Source: Diphasiastrum complanatum
Taxonomy: Eukaryota; Streptophyta; Lycopodiopsida; Lycopodiales; Lycopodiaceae
Assembly (NCBI GenBank): GCA_029204225.1
Contig: CM055100.1
Span: 55,941,278-56,005,277, forward strand
Direction of reading: 5' to 3'
DNA: 64,000 bases
Positions within the stretch are counted from its first letter, which is position 1, and each line of letters opens with the position of its first letter. Below the pieces are notes generated by a model. It searched no databases and was not told the DNA's origin. It saw only the letters and a list, made by a program, of their open reading frames with translations. Positions 53,601 to 60,989 of this stretch are shown here, in pieces. A program made the position numbers and the translations under genes.

Positions 53601-56600
53601 GTCAAGCCTTAGACTCCTCATCTAGAGCATAATCCGGAGTGTGCCGTTGGGATATACAGGCATTGTAGGATTCATGGGCCCCTGGAGCCCGGGCTCACTC
53701 ACTAGCACGAACACGAGAGAAAAATAAATGCACAATGGAAAACCAACCAAGCGATAAGAGAACAATTGAAGCAGTTAATGAGAAATCTGTTAGGTGTAGT
53801 CCAAATAGAGAATACCTTAAGTAAAACCATTGAAATTATTAACTCACCTTCCTAGAGTAGCATGGTACATTAAGGGAAGGGAGGCTTAGCGACCATAGTT
53901 AATGGGCCATCTGGGAAACAAGTGTGTGTCTACTAGGTTCATAAGTGGACTAAATTACCTACAAATGAACTGAGTTGAGAGTCACTCCTAAAAAAATGTA
54001 CCGCCATTTGTACCAAAGAACAATGCCACCCTATGACTAGGATGCGCCACCTTGGGTAACAATGAACAAAAGACCAACCTCGAAGGGGGTCATAAGCTAA
54101 GGGAAGGATATACATTAAGATCCCAACTAAGGAACAGGGCTATCATCACTTCTTATTAATAACAAAAGGATTTTCTGGGGAACAAGGGAAGAAAACAAAA
54201 AGACGATACAAGGGGGATTTTGATAGCTTAAGAGCGAGGTATAGCACGTTCTTGAGGGACATTGATAGGACCATCATTCTAAGAGTCAAACAAAGTGATG
54301 GACAAAAGAGTGCACATTGGAGAGAGTGGAATGAAGTTCAAGATCGTCTCAGAAAGATCCCACTTGAAATGCTGACGCGGTGCGTCAAAGTTCTCAAAGA
54401 AACATAAATTTGGAGAGTGGAACGAAAATCAAAGGAGAAAGTCACTTTTGGCTGTGTCATATTCATCTAAGAGGATGTCTTTAGACACTTCAAAGTAATA
54501 CCACATAGATGCCTTAAGAAATTGCCATGCTATGCGCACTTGCAACCTAGAAACCTCATCTAACGCGATAGTGATTCGCTAGAATGTCATAGAAAGCACA
54601 CATCTTCTAAAGTTCGCCCACACCTCAAGGTACAATATAGAGGTCGGAAGACCCAATCACCACAAGTTCCACAAAATCAAAGAGAGCATAGACCTCTATA
54701 CCCCATTATCAACACCAAAGGGACAAACACACCAACCCAGCACCATACTGTTACTCAAAAGGGGGTTGGGCCACCGTAACACAAGTAGTCGATAGACTCA
54801 AACTGGAGGCCTAGTGTAGAACACTCCCTTTATATCCTCGCAGCGACGCAAGCAATGGGGCCCTAAGATTATGCCTATAAGAGATACCCCACAAATCCAA
54901 GCCTACAACAGGACATGATCTGTATGATGAATGTTTCCTAAAACCCACTATACTCCGACCTTTTAACACCCGGTGACTAGAGGCCATTGCTAAACCTCAT
55001 CAGTTAACCCAAACAGTGTCATAGGGCACACGCCTTAGTGCCGAAGTGACTGAAACCGTTATTTACGAGATAGAACTCATGAAGATAGAAACATGGCCAC
55101 CTAGATTTGCGTAGGCATAGCAACCACCCGATACACCAAATTAACAGCCACGCGTCATATCCCCTCATCTGCACCATCTACCAACGATTTAACCGCAATC
55201 ACTGGAGGAGCCAGCCAAGACCCGCATGAAGCACCTCCCGATACATTCAGGCAAGAGCTATCATTTAGCTCAAATGCTCAATGTCATTGCTTATGGAGAA
55301 ACCTTAACTAATTACAAACAAAAAGCATGGAAGAAATGGGACAGGAGTTTATCTTTGAGCATCAGCCTCTAGAGGTCATTTCATCCAATACTTACCTAGG
55401 GGTGCCTTTCAGCAGTCCTATTTTCAATATGCGACATGCAACCTTGGCCCCGCCTAGGGAAGGGCCATGCCTCCTTGGTCCAGCTAGAGAGATTTTGCTA
55501 TAGGACATACATTCATGATCCTCCCAATAAGTGTCGCCTTTTTGACATCATGGTCACTCCTAAAACACTGTTTAGTTGAGACTTCGTGTACAGGCCTTAC
55601 CTCGGGCTAGTATATCACGGCTACAGATCTCGATGATTTCTCAGATGATACGGGCTAAGCCATCCGTACCACATCAGATCATCACTACAAAGTTTGCAGT
55701 TCCTCCATTATTAGTTGATGCTCTCTTCAAACTCATTGTATATATTTAGAGAGCCTTGTCGCTTTTTCTTGATAGATATACATTTCTGGCAATTACCTCT
55801 TTGATGCAGCTCCATAGTTTGGGTTTTCATTCCTCTTGGTATTCACAGGCTACTCGTCTCTTGGGTTTGCTTGGTCACCATCTCTGACCTCCTAGCAAGT
55901 ACTCATGAGTATATCAGGCATTCCATTTATCGTGCGTATCTTCGACATACCCAGCAAGGACAATTGGATGTTAGTGTCAACTTCTATCGGACTCACTTCT
56001 TAGAGCTTGATGTATCAAGCTTCCCAGTCCAAGCCACAATACTTAGATTTTGGGTTATCACATCGTTTAAGATTCACACTGGGACAGATCATAGTATCTT
56101 CACATCAACTTGAGGTTGAGACAGGACCCTTCCAGTGTACCCCGCATGATGACAGGATATGTCGGTTTTGTTCACTGGGAGAGGTCGAGACTGAGGAGAA
56201 TTTCATCTTCGGATGTCCTGCTTATTTAAACGGTCGATATTACTGCTTGTTCAGAAACTCACCTACTACTTTACGTTCTCTCATCGCCTACGAGGATCCT
56301 CGACGTGTAGCCCTTATGTTACACGAGATGTCCCTGATGTGGAGAGTCTTTGCTCAGCCAGATAATTATGAAACACAAACTCAGACACAGCTTTCTTCTC
56401 CAAGAGAAGAGCTCGGGTGGATTCAGAGATGGATGATGAGGATATTCCTATTCCTATGAGAGATTGACATCGCGATCAGCGTCAATGTACAGCATCTCAC
56501 AGATCTGATATTTGGACCTCCAGAGGTAGAGCTTCTATTAGGAGACGACGTCCCAGACAGCAACAGAGTATGAGACATAGTCGTCATCAACGTGCCGCTA

Positions 56601-57209
56601 CTATACCGGCCTCTTTGATTCTGTAGGGCACCCATATCACATCCTTTTTCAGCAGTCTTAGTTGAGAGCGTTTTATAGATCTATATACTTCATTCTCGGC
56701 ATGGGCATTTGCACTTATTGTATCACCTCTCATACTTACTTATTATGAGAGTAGAATAGAGATCTATATACTTGTTTTTTTTATTTAGTAGAGGTTTGTT
56801 TAGGAGACATTTATATGCTCTTTATAGTATTTATCACACTTGAGATGTACTTATTTGATCTTATATGTGTTTGGAATCAAAAACACATTAATAAATCTTT
56901 CTTTTAGTCACTCTCTAAATAGAGACCCTCTATGCCCCTTCACTCTTTCTCTCTCTAAAACTGTGGGGACCACATATTGACTTGTCCTTCTCTCCTCTCT
57001 CTCCTCCGATTTGATTTAGTCAACGTGAAATTGCACACTTTACAACATGCTTGGGTCCATTTTTTTCATTTGCTTATGGGCCAAAAGCATAGCCCTCAAG
57101 TGTCTCAAATACTAGTTTACAACGGGCCCTGCAGGACACCCGCCTTCTAGGGTCTCTTCAATAGCCCTAAAGAGTGACGTCGCTTCAGCAGCCTTCAGAA
57201 ACTTGTCAC

Positions 57210-57293
<84 letters not shown>

Positions 57294-57531
57294 AAAGCAT
57301 GCCAAGTAGAAGACCAAGATTATGTAACACATCTCCCTCTCCTTGAATTATGTATCTTCTTAACAAACAGTAAAAAAGAATGTTGCAGCAATCAATAATT
57401 GCGTACCTCATCATGAAGCAAGCCTCGTCTACTACACTCATGAGCAGATCGCATGTCACAAGATTCTTGTCCAATTTGCCTCCTCCGCATTCCTGTTGTT
57501 GTTGTTGTTGTGGGCACGGAGAATTTTCCAT
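28310..57531 (-). CDS. DRC10: Dynein regulatory complex subunit 10-like protein (IQ motif, coiled coil), 15 exons
   Basis: DRC10/IQCD is a coiled-coil subunit of the nexin-dynein regulatory complex, which links outer doublets and controls dynein in motile cilia and flagella. Exons: 57531-57407, 57217-57140, 49281-49215, 47704-47633, 41206-41113, 40944-40816, 35855-35760, 35508-35406, 32285-32182, 29531-29475, 29380-29252, 29094-29026, 28911-28864, 28718-28623, 28378-28310. Introns are GT-AG and all phases fit except exon 4 to 5, where a small exon or another site is missing. The product is about 445 residues, close to animal DRC10. Key blocks: N-terminal LLMSVVDEACFMM; coiled coil from about residue 190; ENRELELTLHGKK..LLHEYDQDI as in DRC9/DRC10; IQ motif ATLIIQHAWHKHHAKK (about 400-415); Lys/Gly-rich end GKSKSSKGKKIAKGK and TAG. 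Existence of the gene is near certain; DRC10 rather than DRC9 is inference. Confidence 0.7.
31025..31824 (+). mobile_element. Probable LTR with adjoining primer-binding site, in an intron of the DRC10-like gene
   Basis: TGGTATCAAAGCC at 31825 follows CCCAACA and matches the tRNA-Met-type primer-binding site of plant LTR elements. The preceding sequence has a TATA-like TATATAAAT (about 31311) and a long (GA)n (31375-31458) about 60 bp downstream, the same layout as the copia LTR at 25.9-27.0 kb. The left edge is a guess. No pol follows. Confidence 0.45.
31375..31458. repeat. (GA)n microsatellite
   Basis: About 42 GA units within the probable LTR. Confidence 0.97.
32182..32285 (-). CDS. DRC10: DRC10-like gene, exon 9 (coiled coil)
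   Basis: Encodes EMQQVKDQALSLQQELQNDF and then DALEEQESKSFSDQ. The first two bases (AG) complete a Gln codon begun in exon 8, which is a specific phase match supporting the model. The donor is CAG|GTAGCC. Confidence 0.75.
32870..33060. repeat. Three tandem copies of an approximately 62-bp minisatellite
   Basis: Units start TAGCTAGTCGCTGGTGGTCCAG, AACTAATCGCTAATGGTCCAAC and TAGCTAGTTGCTGATGGTCTAG, each followed by CACAAAATGCGCC-like sequence. They lie in the intron between exons 8 and 9 of the DRC10-like gene. Confidence 0.8.
33061..35405. other. Intron sequence of the DRC10-like gene
   Basis: Intron between exons 9 and 8. Apart from a duplicated word (ATTGAGGAAGGACYGCCCATG at about 34424 and 34488) I see no gene or known element. 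Confidence 0.5.
35406..35855 (-). CDS. DRC10: DRC10-like gene, exons 7-8 (coiled coil)
   Basis: Exon 7 (35855-35760) encodes VVLKRLTTSLEEESAIEAYR and ends HREER. Exon 8 (35508-35406) encodes ALKDHASLEEQLQIGRNARE and ends ERHLQ plus one base. Both are charged helical sequence with heptad spacing. Exon 8 splits a Gln codon that exon 9 completes. Confidence 0.75.
35597..35662. repeat. (GT)n microsatellite
   Basis: About 33 GT units in the intron between exons 7 and 8 of the DRC10-like gene. Confidence 0.97.
35856..40815. other. 5 kb intron of the DRC10-like gene
   Basis: Mostly featureless AT-rich sequence. One minus-strand open frame (40008-39793), with SIEFMPIKMRVLNLSRAFGE and bounded by GAGTAG and a good donor CA|GTGAGTC, could be an unused or alternative exon. 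Its phase does not fit exons 6 and 7 and I do not recognise it. Confidence 0.4.
40816..41206 (-). CDS. DRC10: DRC10-like gene, exons 5-6
   Basis: Exon 5 (41206-41113) encodes WREVMRAIRSLQHLGALISC and then KKLAIGKSEQK. Exon 6 (40944-40816) encodes EIADAFEGHNKCLSMFRVAS and continues to STWRLCRVLS before an ideal donor GT|GTAAGT. The intervening intron is 168 bp. Exon 5 starts one base before a codon, so exon 4 should end in phase 2 but ends in phase 0. Confidence 0.65.
42480..42760. repeat. GC-rich tandem repeats in the copia leader
   Basis: GCAGCATCTGAGGTAGGTGG followed by ACCTGGTGCAGGC recurs with a period near 42 bp at about 42608 and 42650, and shorter related units extend on both sides. 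It lies between the primer-binding site and the gag ATG. Confidence 0.7.
42884..46450 (+). pseudogene. copia Gag-Pol polyprotein, degenerate
   Basis: Gag starts MAGLNDAMLPESSKLDGTNY (42884), with a stop at about 43184 and another at about 43559. Then come the zinc knuckle CFICGKSGHYAKECWH (about 43630), protease FIDSGASKHMT (about 43830), GAG-pre-integrase WHERYGHLNY (44222), and integrase with VVHTDLCGPMK and a CSDKGGEYLS block (44400-44620). A shift near 44790 puts VYLLNRSPTKVVENRTPEEAY in the other frame, and the integrase C-terminus is deleted. The reverse transcriptase frame from 44956 has CKWVYRTKYKSDGSIDKHKA and MYVDDLIIT and ends at 45993. A deletion then joins it to RNase H (SSTEAKYRATTSATCEA, DNQSCIKLAKNP). 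Confidence 0.9.
47633..47704 (-). CDS. DRC10: DRC10-like gene, exon 4
   Basis: 24 codons from KRESECYILEQPGSL to MLEIRK. The acceptor is TTTTCTTGAG and the donor GTAGCT. Phase 0 on both sides fits exon 3 but not exon 5. This is the least certain exon besides the exon 2 boundaries. Confidence 0.5.
49215..49281 (-). CDS. DRC10: DRC10-like gene, exon 3
   Basis: Encodes SLNLILGENLEIPEKLKSAC plus EA. It is preceded by CTATGGCAG and followed by |GTAAGATG. It reads in frame from exon 2 when the GGCGG|GTGTCC donor is used. Confidence 0.65.
49640..50640 (+). mobile_element. Ty1/copia gag-protease fragment
   Basis: Gag part: NRLYTVTWSGKSDIKKFISE and LSIFLGALPTSFDSLRTIL (49733-49930). A Lys-rich stretch and a knuckle CIHCKITGHAAIYC follow (about 50180-50225, frame-shifted). 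A protease start VLDSGAN comes at about 50380, and ALYVPSLKKDLISVAKVID (about 50510) is the usual copia protease end. Many stops. It lies inside an intron of the DRC10-like gene. Confidence 0.75.
51134..53062 (-). mobile_element. Ty3/gypsy retrotransposon fragment (gag, RT, RNase H, integrase start)
   Basis: On the minus strand: retrotransposon gag (53062-52703, LDAYVQDFQQVYSRFATKID). Then reverse transcriptase (about 52700-52021) with VLPFGLTNAPATFQ and the catalytic YLDDILIYS, RNase H (51938-51525) with VLEMDASDYDVSAVL and DHQALKYI, and the integrase zinc region (51453-51134) with HKCHDSQRTLDLIKRNF. The protease and first RT blocks are missing or broken between gag and RT. No LTRs were found. 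It is inside an intron of the DRC10-like gene and in the same orientation as the gene. Confidence 0.85.
53165..53630 (+). mobile_element. copia LTR/pol scrap related to the 22.9-27.0 kb element
   Basis: 53280-53385 resembles the LTR near 26800-26870 (GATTTCAAA..ATCAAACATGA..GCATAGTCATGCAT). 53395-53620 resembles 22940-23140 (AATTCAGGTCATAGGGTAGAATTTGAATCTAATCAATGC). The leader, gag and most of the protease are deleted between the two. Confidence 0.65.
53640..55600. other. Intron sequence without recognised content
   Basis: Part of the 7.9 kb intron of the DRC10-like gene. It is more GC-rich than its neighbours and may be an old transposon, but no domain, terminal repeat or RNA could be recognised. 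Confidence 0.4.
55600..56630 (+). mobile_element. LINE-like retroelement C-terminal remnant (tentative)
   Basis: Two shifted frames read HRLRFTLGQIIVSSHQLEVE and HDDRICRFCSLGEVETEENF followed by IFGCPAYLN. The CxxC...H/C block after an LRLG-like motif resembles the zinc-binding tail that follows the reverse transcriptase in many non-LTR elements. No reverse transcriptase core is visible upstream, so the call rests on this motif alone. Confidence 0.4.
57140..57531 (-). CDS. DRC10: DRC10-like gene, exons 1-2
   Basis: Exon 1 (57531-57407) begins at AACATGG, a good plant start context. It encodes a short polyQ run (six Gln) and the helix LLMSVVDEACFMM, and ends ATGATGAG|GTACGC. Exon 2 (57217-57140) encodes ENGDKFLKAAEATSLFRAIE. 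Its acceptor AG lies within a (GA)n tract on the coding strand, so the exact first base is ambiguous by multiples of two. I chose the donor GGCGG|GTGTCC because it restores frame into exon 3. A GTAAAC donor at 57121 is an alternative. Confidence 0.65.
57214..57287. repeat. (CT)n-(CA)n microsatellite at the exon 2 acceptor of the DRC10-like gene
   Basis: About 48 bp of CT followed by about 24 bp of CA on the plus strand. On the coding strand it reads (TG)n(AG)n directly into exon 2, replacing a usual polypyrimidine tract. Confidence 0.95.
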
Positions 57532-58440
57532 GTTGAAGGAGGCTAATATAATAATCCCTGTACACAGTTATTATGGAAAATCATCCACTCCCAAGATCTC
57601 TCTTTGACGTATGGAACCTTTTGCATTGCACTGCCCCAAGAAACACATACATAGACCTTATAGTCCTGACTCCTAAGATTGTCTTTGCTGTTTAGAGTTG
57701 ATATTTATGCACATGAATAGTTGTTTATGTGATGTCATCCCAGATTTGTTCTTCGAATTCCAGAAAACTTACCGTTGGATGTGGCAGCACCATCACCGTG
57801 TGCCGGAATTACAGTCTACTGCCCTCTACGGTATTTTGGAATGGATGAAGCAGGCAAAATTCTGGGCGTGGCGTTGTTGCTCGCTCGCTCGCTCGCTCCA
57901 CTCGATTGATTTCATCCCCAAAATAACCGTACAACAACAAGTACATGTCTCTTCCTAACTACCCAAGTAACAAATATTCACTTTAATATGAAATCATTTA
58001 GTAGCTCATGAAATTCACTTTTAGGGTTTATGGAAAACAAAGATGGAGTCCATGGGATTTAAGGCGCACGGACCTAGATTCTCTCATGCCGTTGTGGCAT
58101 TCTTTGGACCTCAAGAGCAGCTAGCTCGGTTACTTTCAAAAAAATTTGATCATGAGCCAAAATTTTAAAATCATCTCAAATTTTGTCGACACCCAAAATT
58201 TCGTAGGTGCCGTTCTCGCACATTCCTACAAGCACACTAAAAGGGGTAGTGATTATAATCATGTTCTCGTGAAAAAACCGACCTTTATCGAGGACAGCCG
58301 TTACTAGGCAAACTAGCTAGAATCTCCCTAGTGACGGCAAGCGAGCAACCATTTGGGAACTACAAGCACACGCCACCTCTAGCGGGCCTTTGGGCACCTG
58401 CATGCTTGGGATGTTGGCAATTTCGAGCCTTTGCTTCGTT
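57532..58440. other. Upstream region of the DRC10-like gene
   Basis: Spacer between the DRC10-like start and the rRNA fragment. It includes a GCTCGCTCGCTCGCTC run (about 57880-57897). No TATA box could be placed with confidence. Sequence at 58310-58350 (CTAGTGACGGCAAGCGAGCAACC) resembles the 5' part of 26S rRNA and may belong to the next feature. Confidence 0.4.
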
Positions 58441-58448
58441 GACCCTCG

Positions 58449-58735
58449 GCTTGGAATGGGAGCTCCAAGTGGGCCATTTTTGGTAAGCAAAACTGGCAAT
58501 GCGAGATGAACCAAAAGTCAGGTTATGACGCCCAAGTGTGTGCTAATCTAGACCCCACAAAAGGTGTTGATTGATTAAGACAGTAAGACGATGGTCATGA
58601 AAGTTGAAATCCGTTAAGGAGTGTGTAACAACTCACCTACCAAATCAACTAGCCTTGAAAATGGATGGCATTGAAGGATGTCTATACTCGGCCGTTAGGG
58701 CAATTGTGAGACTCCAAAGAGTAGGAGGGCGCGAG
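58449..58735 (+). pseudogene. 26S rRNA pseudogene fragment
   Basis: Near-continuous match to plant 26S rRNA as I know it, from CTTGGAATGGGAGCTCCAAG through CCATTTTTGGTAAGCAAAAC, then GGTGTTGATTGATTAAGACAG, GGTCATGAAAGTTGAAATCC, TAAGGAGTGTGTAACAACTC, TCAACTAGCC, GAAAATGGATGGC and TATACTCGGCCG to GGAGGGCGCG. Differences from the functional gene are almost all C to T or G to A (for example CTACCAAATC for CTGCCGAATC), the signature of deaminated methylcytosines in a silent copy. Less than a tenth of the rRNA is present. Confidence 0.85.
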
Positions 58736-59003
58736 GTGTTGGGGGTGTTACAGGCGTTAAGGAAATTATTTATCAACTCTGGTACCACTCTTGCAGAGTA
58801 GTAATGCACTATGTGTTGTGATCCTACTATGCTAGTTACAGATTGAATAATATCTCTACTTCTTGAATTACTCTTACTCTCTCTATTACTCTTTGATTCT
58901 ATAGAATCAGATAATCTAATACAATGGAGTTTATGGAAGAACTATGATTCACAATTACGTTAATTGATTGACTCTGATATTCATCTTTTTTTGATGGATT
59001 TAT

Positions 59004-59036
<33 letters not shown>

Positions 59037-59240
59037 TTAAACTTACGTACAGTTTTGCGCATGTGTATGGGTGCACCATGCATGCTCCTCCCCTCACCCA
59101 TGCATGCACTTTTTTTAAACTAAAAATTTAATAAAACAAGATGCACTTATGGGGATGAGGATGCATGGCCCTCCTCCCCATGCATGCATGTTATTACACA
59201 TATACCCACACATTTCAAATTTTATTCCCTCTCATCTCTC

Positions 59241-59272
<32 letters not shown>

Positions 59273-59281
59273 CTCTCTCTC
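59241..59281. repeat. (CTAT)n/(CT)n microsatellite
   Basis: About seven CTAT units followed by CT units, upstream of the cupredoxin gene. Confidence 0.9.
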
Positions 59282-59735
59282 CTTCACGCGGTCTCTTTTC
59301 CTGCTCCCTCCCTCTCTCGATCGCTCCCTCCCAAGCGCGTGATCTGCAAAGGCTTGAGGGTATACCGGAAACTCTGAGCATGCGATTCCTTTGGCTGGAA
59401 CGCCTTTGCTCCTTAGAGTTTCTATTTCTTCAACAAAAAGGAACCTTTTTGGAGGTGAACGCATATTTTGGCATGTGAATGAACAGTGTGGGTGGATAAG
59501 TGCCATCGCTTCTCTCAAACGATATTTATAGAATAATATACTCACAAATTATATCAGCTTTTGAAGCAGGCGTACACTCGCCATTTATACTACTACCCTC
59601 GCTCTCTGTCTCTCTCAAGCTTAGCCTGTGTTTTTGTGGCGATGGCGATGGCGATGACGAGTTTGCAGTTGTTTTTGGTCATCTGCAAGTCGATTCAGCT
59701 TTGTTTTTAGTGATTTGTAGTTTATATCTACCAAC

Positions 59736-60029
59736 ATGAAAAAAGTTGCTTATGTTGATGTTTTGCCTGTCACGACAGTATTTAAAAACCAACCAGCTCA
59801 GATCGGAAACATCACAATTGTCCACAATGTGAACCTACTAAAAGATCACAAGGCTTTCATGAAGTGCGATTTTGAGCATGCTGTGGAGATCGCCGATGCT
59901 TCCAGGGGACCAACTGGATTCGAATATACTCTGACTCACCATAGGTCATACTATTTCGCATGCTCAGAACGAGGTGGCTTGCACTATTCTATGGGCATGA
60001 TGAAGTTCACTGTGAGGCCAATGAAATGA
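59736..60029 (+). CDS. Short phytocyanin-like cupredoxin
   Basis: 97 codons from ATG to TGA. The C-terminal two thirds match plant phytocyanins (small type-1 blue copper electron carriers of the cell surface): VHNVNLLKD supplies the first copper His, YYFACS the Cys, LHYSMGMMKF the second His and the axial Met, and MKCDF a conserved Cys. The N-terminal strands are shorter than usual and no signal peptide is attached. An upstream frame at about 59642 (MAMAMTSLQLFLVIC) looks like a secretion signal but ends in stops before this ATG. An in-frame stop at 59718 blocks extension. Either a 5' exon is spliced on at an acceptor such as TTGTAG (59720) or the gene is a 5'-damaged copy. Confidence 0.6.
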   Translation: MKKVAYVDVLPVTTVFKNQPAQIGNITIVHNVNLLKDHKAFMKCDFEHAVEIADASRGPTGFEYTLTHHRSYYFACSERGGLHYSMGMMKFTVRPMK

Positions 60030-60890
60030 AAAATGTGAATCGGGAATCGTTATGGTTAGAATAAAGCTGGGAAGAGGCGGTGCATGAGACTTCACAGCCA
60101 AGAAATGTCAAGAACAGAATATAAAGTGAACAGTAGTGCTTTTTTTTCTATATGTAATTTCCATTTGTGCTTTCTAAGCCAGGAAACTAAATTGCCTAAT
60201 CCTATGTCCTTCATGCATAGAGCTATCTGTGTTTCATTCAAATATTTGAATTGAGTAACAAAAATAGTCTGTAAGGAGATTTTGATTTGGAATTTTACAT
60301 GTTACTTTTTGCTTTTATCACATGATCAAACTCAGAAGCTGATTGATCTCAGCCTTGAAGGCAAACGTCTCTACATCAGCGCAATAACTTAAATGCACCA
60401 AGCGTCTATTTCTTAGCAATGCTGCAATCAATGTGCGATTTTATGTTTGATGTTTTGGCTAGATTTTTGCAAAACTATGATTTGCTTTTTCTATCACCTC
60501 TATCATGTTTGTTTGCCGAATCCTTTTCTGTTGTGTGATGTTTGGAGGATCTGTAAATCAACGTGGATACATGAAAAATGAGCATGATAGCAAAATAGAG
60601 AAGGGCTGTAAATATATCAATAGATTGCAATTCAGTTTACAATACTTACATTTGCTTCACATTCTTCTTCTATTTTAGGTAATGCAACGTTTCTTTCTTT
60701 CTTTTTTCCATTTTTTCAAATGGCACCTGAAGCAGTACCTGAAAACTCCTAAGCAGACACCTGAAACATGTGATTTCATGAAGTAGCTGATACATATTGT
60801 GGCTGTTTCTATTTCTAAGTTAGATCTAGATTGAGGTTGAGCCATTATGTTTTGGTGAGCTGAACCATTGGTTTGATCTGGTTTGTCAGA
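60030..60890. other. 3' flank of the cupredoxin gene
   Basis: Probable 3' UTR then AT-rich spacer. No gene recognised. Confidence 0.45.
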
Positions 60891-60989
60891 TCTGTCTTTT
60901 GTGCAGTAGGCTATTAACCTACTCATTTTTAGTGATAAAGTTTGCATCGATCAATACAAAACTATCCCTCTGCTATAGTTTTCTGATTT

